From Enorma massiliensis phI (GTDB lineage: Bacteria > Actinomycetota > Coriobacteriia > Coriobacteriales > Coriobacteriaceae): a DNA stretch of 64,000 bases. Made by a program: the position numbers and the translations under genes. The first letter of the stretch is position 1. Each line of letters opens with the position of its first letter. The stretch lies in NCBI RefSeq assembly GCF_000311845.1, contig NZ_HE978575.1, positions 208,715-272,714 of the forward strand. Reading direction: 5' to 3'. Under the pieces are notes generated by a model, which saw only the letters and a list, made by a program, of their open reading frames with translations, did no database searches and had not been told where the DNA came from. Of this stretch, positions 1 to 8,122 are shown in pieces.

Positions 1-1193
1 AGGCATGCGAGATCGCGACCGCCGAGACCGGGCGCTTTTCCGCGAAGGTGCGCGCGGCGCTCGGTGACTTCGTGGCGATTGTGCGCGAGGGGCGCCGCAT
101 GGACGGTGAGCTGCAGCGCGTGGTCGAGGCCATTGTGGAGCAGAGCGGCCTTATGCAGGCGCTTCGTGCTGAGGGGACGCCCGAGGCCGAAGGCCGTGTG
201 GAGAACATCCAGGAATTCCTGGGCGTAGCGGCCGAGTTCGAGGAGAGTCACGACGATATCGAGGGTACGCTCGAGAGCCTTGAGGAGCTCCGTGCGGCTG
301 GGCTGACCGTAGGAGCAGAGGAGGTCGCCGCTCCGCAGCCGCCTGCGCCCGTTGCGGCCGCCGCGGCCCAGACGGCCGATGAGATCGACCGCACCTATGG
401 AGCCCTTGCCTGCAAGGCGCTCCCGGCGCTGCTCGAGTGGCTTGCGCTCCGCAGCGACCTCGACGCGCTCGCGGGTGAGACGCGCGCCATCACCATGATG
501 ACCGTGCATTCGGCAAAGGGCTTGGAGTTCCCCGCGGTCTTCGTGGCCGGTTTGGAAGAGGGCATCTTCCCGCACGTGGCCGGCTTCACCGACGACCCTG
601 CAAAGCTCGAGGAGGAGCGCCGCTTGGCCTACGTGGCCATCACGCGCGCTCGCAAGCGCTTGTTCCTCACGTATGCCGCCACGCGCCGCACGTACGGTTC
701 CACGCAGGCCAATCCGCGCAGCCGCTTTGTGGGCGAGATTCCCGCAGCGGATATCGAGTTCTCCGGCGTGGGCTCATCCGGGTTCGAGGGCACCGGTTGG
801 GAGAAGCGCGGCGACCGGCGCGGCACCTTCGGTTCCGGCGTGGGGTCCGACATGTACGGCGGGCGCGTCTTTGGCTCTTACACGCGTTCTACCGGCGGTG
901 CGGTGCGCCATACCAGCATCAGCCCCGACGCCGGAAGGAAGCCGTCGACGTTCGGCAGCGGCACCTCGCATCGCCAGCGCTCTGCGGCGCCTGCCCCCAA
1001 GGTGGAGCAGCGCCGTCCGGATGCGGCGAAAGCAGCGGAGGTGTTCGCGCCGGGTGACACCGTGCGGCACAAGACGTTCGGCACGGGCACGGTCATCACC
1101 GCCTCGGGCGATATGATCGAAGTTAAGTTTGAGAAGACCGGGCAGGTCAAGAAGCTCATGAAGGGCTTTGCGCCCATTGTGAAGGTCGACTAG
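1..1193 (+). CDS. pcrA: UvrD/PcrA-type DNA helicase, C-terminal part (5' end outside window)
   Basis: The window opens inside this gene; the frame is open from base 3, so about the last 396 residues are visible. PcrA/UvrD is an ATP-dependent 3'-5' superfamily 1 helicase used in excision repair and in clearing replication forks. Seen directly: motif V as TVHSAKGLEF (499-528), the GLEEGIFPH block, motif VI as YVAITRARKRL (631-663), then a Gly/Ser-rich linker and a C-terminal GDTVRHKTFGTGTV segment. That last segment matches the Tudor-like RNA-polymerase-binding domain of PcrA, which favours PcrA over Rep. An Ala/Pro-rich low-complexity patch sits near bases 330-370. The stop TAG ends at 1193 and a short tandem-repeat tract follows. 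Confidence 0.93.
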   Translation, partial: ACEIATAETGRFSAKVRAALGDFVAIVREGRRMDGELQRVVEAIVEQSGLMQALRAEGTPEAEGRVENIQEFLGVAAEFEESHDDIEGTLESLEELRAAGLTVGAEEVAAPQPPAPVAAAAAQTADEIDRTYGALACKALPALLEWLALRSDLDALAGETRAITMMTVHSAKGLEFPAVFVAGLEEGIFPHVAGFTDDPAKLEEERRLAYVAITRARKRLFLTYAATRRTYGSTQANPRSRFVGEIPAADIEFSGVGSSGFEGTGWEKRGDRRGTFGSGVGSDMYGGRVFGSYTRSTGGAVRHTSISPDAGRKPSTFGSGTSHRQRSAAPAPKVEQRRPDAAKAAEVFAPGDTVRHKTFGTGTVITASGDMIEVKFEKTGQVKKLMKGFAPIVKVD

Positions 1194-1240
1194 GGCACCG
1201 CTGGGGGAGTAGTGCAACCACGGGCCGATCCGAGCAACAC

Positions 1241-1357
1241 TGGCCACGTGGGACGACGCTTGCCAGGTGGGGCTACCCTTGCCAGGTGGGGCGACGCTCG
1301 CCAAGCGAAGCGACGCTGGTCCATTAGGGGAAGCTGTCCCAACTGAGCGATGCTGTC
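1241..1357. repeat. Degenerate tandem repeat, about 19-20 bp period
   Basis: Successive imperfect units begin near 1241, 1261, 1280 and 1299, each like TGCCAGGTGGGGCGACGCT, and two more decayed units follow to about 1357. It fills the convergent gap between the pcrA stop and the 3' end of the small minus-strand gene. Function unknown. Similar short GC-rich tracts lie at 60232-60292 and 62067-62195, with different unit sequences. Confidence 0.6.
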
Positions 1358-1380
1358 TGCCGCCCTGCTGCCGCGCTTTG

Positions 1381-1590
1381 CTACGCCGCCGTCGCGTGGT
1401 CTTGGGAAGTACCCGGTGCATAGATGAGCTCAAAGAGCTCATTGAGGTCGATGGGCTCGTCTTGCTGCTCCTTGGCGGAATCCACGGGTTGAGTCTCCGT
1501 GCTCTCCTCATCGGGCGATTCCGCATCGAAGGCAAGGCGGATAAGCTCGTTGATGTTCAAGGACTCTGCGTGGGGCATGACGTTCGACAT
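1381..1590 (-). CDS. Small acidic protein of unknown function with an internal duplication
   Basis: A 69-residue frame read leftwards. The start MSNVMPHAESL is chosen because GGGAGG lies five bases upstream; an in-frame ATG four codons further up has no such site. The product is acidic (many Glu, Asp and Gln) and contains two look-alike segments, LNINELIRLAFD near residue 12 and IDLNELFELIYA near residue 47, joined by an acidic linker. No signal peptide, membrane segment or known domain was recognised. A longer frame overlaps it on the other strand but has no ribosome-binding site. Being convergent with pcrA and divergent from the ROK kinase, it must have its own promoter. Confidence 0.5.
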   Translation of the reverse strand: MSNVMPHAESLNINELIRLAFDAESPDEESTETQPVDSAKEQQDEPIDLNELFELIYAPGTSQDHATAA

Positions 1591-1899
1591 GGTGCCTCCC
1601 AACGGTTGTAGATGACCTTATCTTTTCCCGTGTTGGGCTGGGGATTACCGCGCGTTGGCACATGTCACAGGCTGTTATTCAACATGAAACCAACTGTCAA
1701 CATGAGGTCGTGCCGCATTTTATTGCGCGTGGGGGCGTGCGCCTACCGATGCGTGGGGGCTGTTCGCCAAAGTGTGGTGCGCGGCGATAGGGTCCCGCCG
1801 TATACTGTGCGCCCATGCAGGCAGCATGCCGGCCCGCGCCTCGAGACCTCGACGTCTTGCGACGCCGATGCCGGATTCAACGCACGGAAAGGAATCGTC
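1591..1899. other. Divergent intergenic region
   Basis: About 310 bases between the small minus-strand gene and the plus-strand sugar kinase. It should carry two divergent promoters. A TATACT -10-like box at 1801-1806 faces the kinase; no convincing -35 was found. CAACATGA occurs twice (near 1679 and 1698). Nothing else recognised. Confidence 0.4.
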
Positions 1900-2856
1900 A
1901 TGACAGAGTCCCGGAAACTGTACGTAGGCCTCGATGTGGGCGGCACGTCCGTCAAGGTCGGCCTGTTCTTGCAGGACGGCACCTTGGTTGGCAAGGGTAG
2001 CGTGCCGACACCTCCCATCGTGGACGAGGCCGGTTATAACGCGGTAACGAATGGCATCGGCCAGGTGCTTGCCGAGGCCGATGCGACCACGGCCGAGGTG
2101 CTCGGCATCGGGCTTGCCATTCCCTGCCCCGTTCCTGCCGATGGCATCATCCGCATGCAGGCGAACATTCAGATCGACGCGCCCGGCCTGGAGGCCGCGC
2201 TGCACGCATTCTGCCCGCAAGCTGCGGTGAAGTTCGTGAACGACGCGAACGCTGCGGCGATGGGCGAACTCTGGACCGGCGCGGCGAAGGGGCGCACGAG
2301 CCTCGTGTTCGTGACTATCGGTACGGGCGTTGGCGGCGGCGTGGTCATCGATGGCAAGGTCGTTGCCGGAGCCTTTGGCGCGGGTGGCGAGATCGGCCAC
2401 CTGTGCATGAACCCAAGCGAGGAGCGTGCCTGCGGCTGCGGCGGCAAGGGCCATCTCGAGCAGTACGCCTCGGCAACCGGTGTTGTTTCCAATTATCTGG
2501 CTGAGTGCGAGGCGCGCGGTGTCGAGCCCACCGAGCTCACCGGGCCGAGCGATTCCAAGGACGTGTTCCAAGCGTGCCGCGAGGGTGATGAGGTGGCGCT
2601 TGCCGCCATGCGCACCATGGCCGATTACCTGGGGCGTGCGCTTTCGCTCATTGCCAACGTGGTTGACCCGGAGCTCTTCCTCTTGGGCGGCGGCGCGTCG
2701 GCCTCTGCCGATGTCTACCTCGAGACGCTCGTTGAGCGGTATCGCGCACACGCCATCAACGTGAATGCCGATACTCCGATCGAGGTCGCATCACTCGGCA
2801 ACGATGCGGGCATCTACGGCGCCGCCTACGTGGCGTTGCAGGCCGCCGAAGCGTAG
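1900..2856 (+). CDS. ROK-family sugar kinase (glucokinase-like)
   Basis: A 318-residue cytoplasmic kinase that probably phosphorylates glucose or a related hexose with ATP. The ATG at 1900 is preferred over upstream in-frame starts because AAGGA precedes it and DVGGTSVKVG, the N-terminal phosphate-binding motif, then lies at residues 12-21. ROK features: FVNDANAAAMGE with the catalytic Asp, the TIGTGVGGG phosphate loop, the GGEIGH metal ligand, and the CGCGGKGHLE zinc motif starting near residue 178. In that motif His replaces the Cys more often seen after the second Gly. Repressor-type ROK proteins carry an N-terminal helix-turn-helix; this one has none, so it is an enzyme. The gene stands alone and substrate cannot be fixed from sequence. 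Confidence 0.85.
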   Translation: MTESRKLYVGLDVGGTSVKVGLFLQDGTLVGKGSVPTPPIVDEAGYNAVTNGIGQVLAEADATTAEVLGIGLAIPCPVPADGIIRMQANIQIDAPGLEAALHAFCPQAAVKFVNDANAAAMGELWTGAAKGRTSLVFVTIGTGVGGGVVIDGKVVAGAFGAGGEIGHLCMNPSEERACGCGGKGHLEQYASATGVVSNYLAECEARGVEPTELTGPSDSKDVFQACREGDEVALAAMRTMADYLGRALSLIANVVDPELFLLGGGASASADVYLETLVERYRAHAINVNADTPIEVASLGNDAGIYGAAYVALQAAEA

Positions 2857-2966
2857 GTGAACTTGCGCTCTGCCCGGGCGAGCGATGCGCATAGCGTGCT
2901 AGGATAGGGAGTAACTGGGAAACTCGCGGGGCATCTGCCCCGCCCTGTGCGAAGGGAAGCATACAC

Positions 2967-3908
2967 ATGAGCAAGGTTCTCGTCTTCGGACACCAGAATC
3001 CCGATAACGATGCCGTTATGTCCGCCGTGGTGTTGGCTCAGCTGCTGAACCAGGTTGAGTTCAACGGGTGCACGTACGAGGCTCGCGCGCTCGGCCCGCT
3101 GCCGGCTGAGTCCGCGAAGCTCCTCGCCGACGCCGGCCTGCCCGAGCCGATGCTGCTCGACGCCATCGAGCCCGCGGCAGAGGGCGAGGACCCGCAGCAG
3201 GTCATCCTCACCGACCACAACGAGCCCGGACAGAGTGTTGCCGGTTTGGCGAACGCCCAGATCGTGGGCGTCGTGGACCATCACCGCTTCGGCGACTTCA
3301 CCACTGCCGCACCGCTGACCATCGTGGCCATGCCGTGGGGCTCCAGCTGCACCGTCGTGGCCAAGCTCTTCGAGGTGCTGGGCCAGGAGCTCACCGATAC
3401 GCAGGCCAAGCTTCTGCTCTCGGCCATGATGACCGACACGCTCATGCTCAAGAGCCCCACCACCACCGATGTTGACCGTGCCACCGCCGCCAAGCTCGGC
3501 GAGCAGCTGGGCGTCGACCCGGTGAAGTTCGGCATGGAGGTCTTCCTCTCCCGCCCGTCCGGTTCCTTCACGCCCGAGCAGATGGTCGGCAACGACATCA
3601 AGCTCTTCGAGGTTGCTGGCAAGCAGCTGCTCATCGGCCAGTACGAGACGGTCGATAAGACCCGCGCCCTCGGCATGATCCCCGAGATCCGCGAGGCGAT
3701 GCGCGCCTACCAGGCCCAGAAGGGCGCCGACGGCATCGTGCTGTGCATCACCGACATCATGGAGGAGGGCTCGCAGGTGCTGCTGGAGGGCGACACGGCT
3801 GCCGCTCAGAAGGGCCTTAAGATCGAGGACGTGGCCGACGGCGTTTGGTGCCCCGGCGTCCTCTCCCGCAAGAAGCAGGTGGCTGCACCCATCCTCGCTG
3901 CCAACTAA
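2967..3908 (+). CDS. ppaC: Manganese-dependent inorganic pyrophosphatase (DHH family)
   Basis: This 313-residue cytosolic enzyme hydrolyses pyrophosphate to two phosphates, pulling biosynthetic reactions forward. Family II hallmarks are present: GHQNPDND at residues 8-15 supplying His/Asp metal ligands, the DHH triad at 104-106 within VVDHHRF, and a C-terminal SRKKQ substrate-binding loop near residue 300. Length matches the family (about 310). The ATG follows GAAGGGAAG. It is monocistronic: a 110-base gap lies upstream and a long gap with a terminator lies downstream. Confidence 0.95.
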   Translation: MSKVLVFGHQNPDNDAVMSAVVLAQLLNQVEFNGCTYEARALGPLPAESAKLLADAGLPEPMLLDAIEPAAEGEDPQQVILTDHNEPGQSVAGLANAQIVGVVDHHRFGDFTTAAPLTIVAMPWGSSCTVVAKLFEVLGQELTDTQAKLLLSAMMTDTLMLKSPTTTDVDRATAAKLGEQLGVDPVKFGMEVFLSRPSGSFTPEQMVGNDIKLFEVAGKQLLIGQYETVDKTRALGMIPEIREAMRAYQAQKGADGIVLCITDIMEEGSQVLLEGDTAAAQKGLKIEDVADGVWCPGVLSRKKQVAAPILAAN

Positions 3909-4137
3909 GCTGAGATAGCGCTTCTCGGTACGCAGCCGAGCGGTCCAAGGCGCGCGTCGCGCGGCGACGCAGTCGAACGGATTGAGTGCGGGTCGCCCGA
4001 TTATGCGATCAGGCAATTCGAGGGGCAGGCTGAGCGCCCGCGCAGGCCCTTTCGAGGCGCTATCGCGGAGGTGCTGTGGATTCACGCGGCGGATGCTGTG
4101 GAAAAGCCCGTATTCCGGGGACAATAGAAACGATATC
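3909..4137. other. Intergenic DNA downstream of ppaC
   Basis: About 230 bases with no recognisable gene. GC-rich in the first half, ending in a strong terminator at 4138-4170. The whole gap from ppaC to the exchanger gene is about 500 bases; the second half holds a possible 23-codon frame (4238-4309). Confidence 0.35.
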
Positions 4138-4170
4138 GGCGAGGTGCCCGATCGGCGCCTCGCCTTTTTT
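4138..4170 (+). terminator. Rho-independent terminator
   Basis: GGCGAGGTGCC and GGCGCCTCGCC form a nearly perfect stem around a small ATC-containing loop, followed by six T. It probably ends a transcript from the ppaC side. Confidence 0.75.
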
Positions 4171-4237
4171 GGGCAACGTGCGCCGGGCAGAGAGCCCCTG
4201 GCGGCTACCTACAACGAACGAGAGCATGGAGGATGCT

Positions 4238-4309
4238 ATGGCGACGGGTCATAACAGCTCCTTGCGTTTGACCATGAGGGCTGGTGAGCGCAAGGCGATT
4301 GTTGCATAG
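4238..4309 (+). CDS. Possible 23-residue leader peptide upstream of the Na+/Ca2+ exchanger
   Basis: A very short frame, MATGHNSSLRLTMRAGERKA..., with GGAGG placed six bases before its ATG, lies between the terminator at 4170 and the exchanger start at 4417. It has no recognised homology and may be spurious. Its good ribosome-binding site and its position in the leader are the only support. It could be a small basic protein or a leader peptide controlling the downstream transporter. Confidence 0.22.
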   Translation: MATGHNSSLRLTMRAGERKAIVA

Positions 4310-4416
4310 GGACGACTGGTGTTCGGCGCATGCGCCGGGCCCGCCTGCGTCCCCAGCTCAAGCCCTTGCTCGCTGCTGCGTCCGCCGCGTGTTCCCGTGG
4401 CGGTTGGGAGGTCCTC

Positions 4417-5529
4417 ATGCCCTATGTCGTTGAATTCGCTTTCATCCTAATAGGTTTTGTCCTGCTCGTTGTTGGTGCCGATAAGCTCGTGGAGTCGGCG
4501 AGCAGCATCGCAGCGCGCTTCGGCATGCCCGAGCGCGTTATCGGGCTGACCATCGTTGCCGTGGGCACGTCGCTGCCCGAGCTGGTGGTGAGCGTGACGT
4601 CTGGTGCGGGCGGTCACGCCGACATGGTGTTCGGCAACGTGGTGGGCAGCTGCTTGGCAAACATCCTGCTCATCTTGGGCATCTCGTCGCTCATCTCGCC
4701 TATCCCGCTGGCCCGAAGCACGCGACGTTTCGAAATTCCCGCGAGTATCGCCTCGGTGGTGCTGCTCTTGGTGTTCGCCAATACCGGGGGCCAGATTACC
4801 GTGGTCGAAGGCGCGACGATGCTTGCTTTCTTTGCAGCGTTCATGGTGCGTTCTGCCGTGGTCGGCACGCGGGCTAAGCGTGCGGAGGACATGAGCGATG
4901 TCGAGCCGCTTGCACTTGCCGCCACGCCGGCCGCAGATTCAACGGGTGCGCTCGAGCAGGGCCCGATGGCCGCTGTTGCGCCCGCTGCCGGTTCGGTTGC
5001 TGGGTTCGCACAGGGTTCGGCTGCAGCGCCTGCTGCTGAATTGGCCACTGGTACGGCAGCGGTCAAGCTAAGGCAGCAGAATCTGCTGATCGATGCGCTC
5101 GTCATCGCGGTGAGCATCGTGCTGCTCAAATTCGGAGCGGACTTTGTGGTTGACAACTCGGTAATCGTGGCGAGCGGACTCGGCGTGAGCGAGCGCGTCA
5201 TCGGAATCACAGTCGTGGCGCTCGGCACGTGCCTGCCAGAGTTGGTAACCGGCGTAGTTGCTGCGCTCAAGGGCAATACCGAGATTGCCGTGGGCAACGT
5301 GATCGGTTCGAACGTGGCGAACGTGCTGCTGGTGATCGGCGCGCCGGCCCTGTTCTCGGCGGTTCCCTACGATGCGGCGTACAATGTCGATTTCATACTG
5401 CAGATCGTTTTCACCGCCGCGCTGCTCGCGTGCGCCTTCCATAGGCCGCGCAACCGTGTAGGGCGTATCGACGGGATCGCGTTCACGTTTCTCTATGTGG
5501 CGTATATCGTTGCCTCCCTGCTGCGATAG
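4417..5529 (+). CDS. CaCA-family Na+/Ca2+ (cation) antiporter
   Basis: A 370-residue integral membrane protein that exchanges cations, probably Ca2+, for Na+ or H+. The ATG at 4417 has GGGAGG six bases upstream and begins at once with a hydrophobic helix (MPYVVEFAFILIGF). The family's two inverted halves are visible. The first alpha-repeat has GTSLPE at 50-55 and GNVVGS at 73-78; the second has GTCLPE at 270-275 and GNVIGS at 293-298. An Ala/Pro-rich cytoplasmic loop of about 60 residues separates them, somewhat longer than usual. The next gene is NhaA, 38 bases on, so the two may form a sodium/cation homeostasis operon. Confidence 0.9.
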   Translation: MPYVVEFAFILIGFVLLVVGADKLVESASSIAARFGMPERVIGLTIVAVGTSLPELVVSVTSGAGGHADMVFGNVVGSCLANILLILGISSLISPIPLARSTRRFEIPASIASVVLLLVFANTGGQITVVEGATMLAFFAAFMVRSAVVGTRAKRAEDMSDVEPLALAATPAADSTGALEQGPMAAVAPAAGSVAGFAQGSAAAPAAELATGTAAVKLRQQNLLIDALVIAVSIVLLKFGADFVVDNSVIVASGLGVSERVIGITVVALGTCLPELVTGVVAALKGNTEIAVGNVIGSNVANVLLVIGAPALFSAVPYDAAYNVDFILQIVFTAALLACAFHRPRNRVGRIDGIAFTFLYVAYIVASLLR

Positions 5530-5567
5530 CGCGGTAGATGGCAAGACTGAGGAGAAGGAGACGCTCG

Positions 5568-6944
5568 ATGAGTGGGCAGAAGAGCAAGCAGGGCGCTGCG
5601 GCGAAGCAGGCGCCGTTGATCAGTAGCAGGCAGCGTCGCCGCCTTGAGCGGAGGAGCGTGCTCGAACGCATCACCTCAAACGGAACCATCGCGGCGGCGG
5701 TCATGATCGTGGCCGCGGTTGCGGCGGTGGTGTGCGCCAACACGGAGCTCTACGAGCCGCTGCACGAATGGTTCGCGCGCTCGGTCGTCCTTGGCATAGG
5801 CGGCTGGGAGTTCTCGCTCACCTTCGAGCTTTTCGTCAACGACTTTCTCATGGCGATTTTCTTCCTGCTCGTGGGCATCGAGCTCAAATACGAGATGACC
5901 GTGGGCGAGCTGCGCCGGCCCCGGCAGGCTATGCTGCCCATGCTTGCCGCCGTGGGCGGCGTGGTGGTTCCCGCGTGCATCTACGCGGTCATCAACCGCG
6001 GCGGCGCCATCTACGGGTGGGCCATTCCCATGGCGACCGACATCGCGTTCGCGCTCGGCGTGCTCTCGCTTCTGGGCAGCCGTGTGCCGCCAGCGATCAA
6101 GGTGTTCTTCTCAACGCTCGCCATCGCAGACGACCTCCTTGCCATTCTTGCCATCGCGCTCTTCTACGGGCATGCCCCGAGCGCGATCTGGCTTCTTGCA
6201 GCCGCTGCCGTCACGCTGGCGCTGGCGATGCTCAACCGGCGTCGGCACTTCGGGCTCGCGCCGTACGTGACGCTCGGTCTCGTGCTGTGGTTCTGTCTTT
6301 TCCAGTCCGGAATCCATGCGACGCTCGCCGGCGTGATCTTGGCGTTCACCATCCCTGCCCGTTCCGACATCAACGCCGGCGGGCTTGTGGGCTGGCTCGA
6401 GGGAAAGCTGCCCGAGCTTGACGATACGTTCGACGACGAAGCCCATATCCTGGGGCAGCACGATTTCACCCATGCCGTCTACGGCGTTGAGCGCGTCATG
6501 CACCGCGTGACGCCGCCGCTTCAACGCCTGGAGCACCGCATCTCGACGCCGGTCAATTTCATCATCCTGCCCATCTTCGCGTTCGTGAACGCTCAGGTGC
6601 GGCTCGTGGGCGTCGACATGGGCGCGCTCGTGGTGGATCCCGTCGCGGTGGGCACGTACCTGGGCATGCTGCTCGGGAAGCCGATCGGCATCTTTGGCAT
6701 GACGTTCCTCATGGTGAAGACCGGGCTCGCACAGCTGCCCGAGGGCGTGCAGTGGAAGCACATCGCGGGGATCGGCATTTTGGGCGGCATCGGCTTCACG
6801 ATGTCCATTCTCATCGCGGGCCTGGCGTTCACGGAGATTCCGGCGGAGCTGCTCGCGTCGAAGACGGCCATCCTTGCCGGCTCGGTATCGGCCGCAATCA
6901 TCGGCCTCATCTACATGAGCATTGCGTGTCGCGAGAGGCGCTGA
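5568..6944 (+). CDS. nhaA: Na+/H+ antiporter NhaA
   Basis: This 458-residue antiporter expels Na+ in exchange for protons to control internal pH and sodium. The ATG at 5568 follows AAGGAG by eight bases; an upstream ATG at 5538 lacks a site. The first 40 residues are a basic cytoplasmic extension (SRQRRRLERRS). The signature MATDIAFALG lies at 155-164, and the transport aspartate pair is D188-D189 in LAIADDLLAI. A hydrophilic insert with DDTFDDEAHILGQHD, characteristic of longer actinobacterial NhaA forms, sits mid-protein. About eleven to twelve hydrophobic segments are visible. It follows the CaCA exchanger closely. Confidence 0.94.
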   Translation: MSGQKSKQGAAAKQAPLISSRQRRRLERRSVLERITSNGTIAAAVMIVAAVAAVVCANTELYEPLHEWFARSVVLGIGGWEFSLTFELFVNDFLMAIFFLLVGIELKYEMTVGELRRPRQAMLPMLAAVGGVVVPACIYAVINRGGAIYGWAIPMATDIAFALGVLSLLGSRVPPAIKVFFSTLAIADDLLAILAIALFYGHAPSAIWLLAAAAVTLALAMLNRRRHFGLAPYVTLGLVLWFCLFQSGIHATLAGVILAFTIPARSDINAGGLVGWLEGKLPELDDTFDDEAHILGQHDFTHAVYGVERVMHRVTPPLQRLEHRISTPVNFIILPIFAFVNAQVRLVGVDMGALVVDPVAVGTYLGMLLGKPIGIFGMTFLMVKTGLAQLPEGVQWKHIAGIGILGGIGFTMSILIAGLAFTEIPAELLASKTAILAGSVSAAIIGLIYMSIACRERR

Positions 6945-7067
6945 CGGTCGTGCTGCGCGCAGCACTGCGCGCCCATAGCGGCGTTGCGCGCCGATGCTCA
7001 GGCTTGCGAGGCGCTTCGGCTCGTCGTGGCGCTGGCGGCCTCTGTGGCGCTGACGACTGCTATGGCT

Positions 7068-7484
7068 CTATAGCCTGCCGTTGAGCGCCTCGCGCACGGC
7101 CTCGACCTGCTGGATCGCCGCGGCCACCTGCTGGCGGGCCTCGCTGATCTGCATCTGGACGTACATATCGAGGAACGCGTTGTCGAAGAACATATCGGCG
7201 AACGACATGAAGCCGCCGGTGTCGATCTGGATGCCCGAGGCCCCTTCCACGTCATGCAGCTCTTTCACGAAGATGCGCAGGGCCTCGCGGGCCGCATCGA
7301 TTTCCGTCTGCGCTTCCTGCATCTTGCTCCGCTTGATATAGGAGCTGATCGCTCCTCCGGCGAAGATGTCGAACAGGCCCCAGTTTCCTGCGGAGCCGAG
7401 GAGCTCTTGGGCTCGGTACAGGTGCGCCAACGCCACGTCGGCGGCTTCGATGGCCTCGTTGTATTCGCGCTGGATGTCGTTCAT
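7068..7484 (-). CDS. Hypothetical protein, predicted helical, cytoplasmic
   Basis: A 138-residue protein read leftwards; the ATG in MNDIQREYNEA is chosen because AAAGG lies just upstream. It is mostly charged helix (EAADVALAHLYRAQELL...) with a glycine-rich hinge GLFDIFAGGAISSYIKRSKM near residue 40 and a second helical half ending in QQVEAVREALNGRL. No signal peptide or clear membrane helix. I do not recognise the function. It lies 92 bases after another small minus-strand gene and probably shares its transcript. Confidence 0.72.
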   Translation of the reverse strand: MNDIQREYNEAIEAADVALAHLYRAQELLGSAGNWGLFDIFAGGAISSYIKRSKMQEAQTEIDAAREALRIFVKELHDVEGASGIQIDTGGFMSFADMFFDNAFLDMYVQMQISEARQQVAAAIQQVEAVREALNGRL

Positions 7485-7576
7485 GGCTGCCTTTCTGTGG
7501 GAGAGCTCGCGCTGCGATGGCGGGGCGTTCAATCCGTCTTTGGGATGGCGGGCATACAATCCGGCTCTGCGATTGC

Positions 7577-7831
7577 TTATTCCACGGTGCCGTATACGCC
7601 GCCCCAGCCGTGAGCGGCGATTGCGGAATTGAGCTGGTCGCAGAGCCGCTGGCGCTCGTATGAGCCGGGAGGGAGCAGCGAGACGATTTCCTGGAGGTCG
7701 GCATCGAGGTCGAGGACCTCGGCTTGCATCACGAGGTCGAGCCGGTCGACGACGGTGCGTGTGGCATAGAGCCCGTCGACGAGGCTTTGCAGCTCGCCGT
7801 AGGATTCTGCCCGAAACGACGCCATGTCCAT
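7577..7831 (-). CDS. Small hypothetical protein
   Basis: An 84-residue frame starting MDMASFRAESYGELQ, with the strong site GAGGAGGATTCC directly before the ATG. It contains an acidic helical middle (MQAEVLDLDADLQEIVSLL) and ends GWGGVYGTVE. No domain recognised and no transmembrane helix. The same frame stays open far upstream, antisense to the aminotransferase gene, but only this segment has a ribosome-binding site. It heads the two-gene minus-strand unit with the helical protein at 7068-7484 and is divergent from the aminotransferase. Confidence 0.65.
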   Translation of the reverse strand: MDMASFRAESYGELQSLVDGLYATRTVVDRLDLVMQAEVLDLDADLQEIVSLLPPGSYERQRLCDQLNSAIAAHGWGGVYGTVE

Positions 7832-7911
7832 GGAATCCTCCTCATTCGTTGGTGGGCTCATTTTCCCCGTTTGCCGTGCGCCGCGCAAGATGCGGCACGG
7901 CTGCGCCCGCG

Positions 7912-7934
7912 ATGTCCAGATCTCGCCCGAGAAC
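7912..7934 (-). repeat. Single unit of the 30-bp family B repeat
   Basis: The sequence here reads ATGTCCAGATCTCGCCCGAG and then AACG. It matches the inverted units of the arrays at 20767-20950, 24771-24952 and 33130-33253. Only one unit is visible, in the divergent promoter region before the aminotransferase gene. Confidence 0.6.
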
Positions 7935-8122
7935 GTCGGAGCATGCGTCTCTGCGTTGGACGGCTGGGGTGCTGGCTCCCTCTTTGGCGGTGGAACGGAT
8001 ATTGTGTTTCGATACGCTGGCAAGCAGCGCGTTCCTCCAAGAACTCGGTATACTGTCCCGGGATAACGCAACGAATATGCGTCACGACCCGGCAAACGGG
8101 GAGACGCGGGGTGGAGGAGCGC

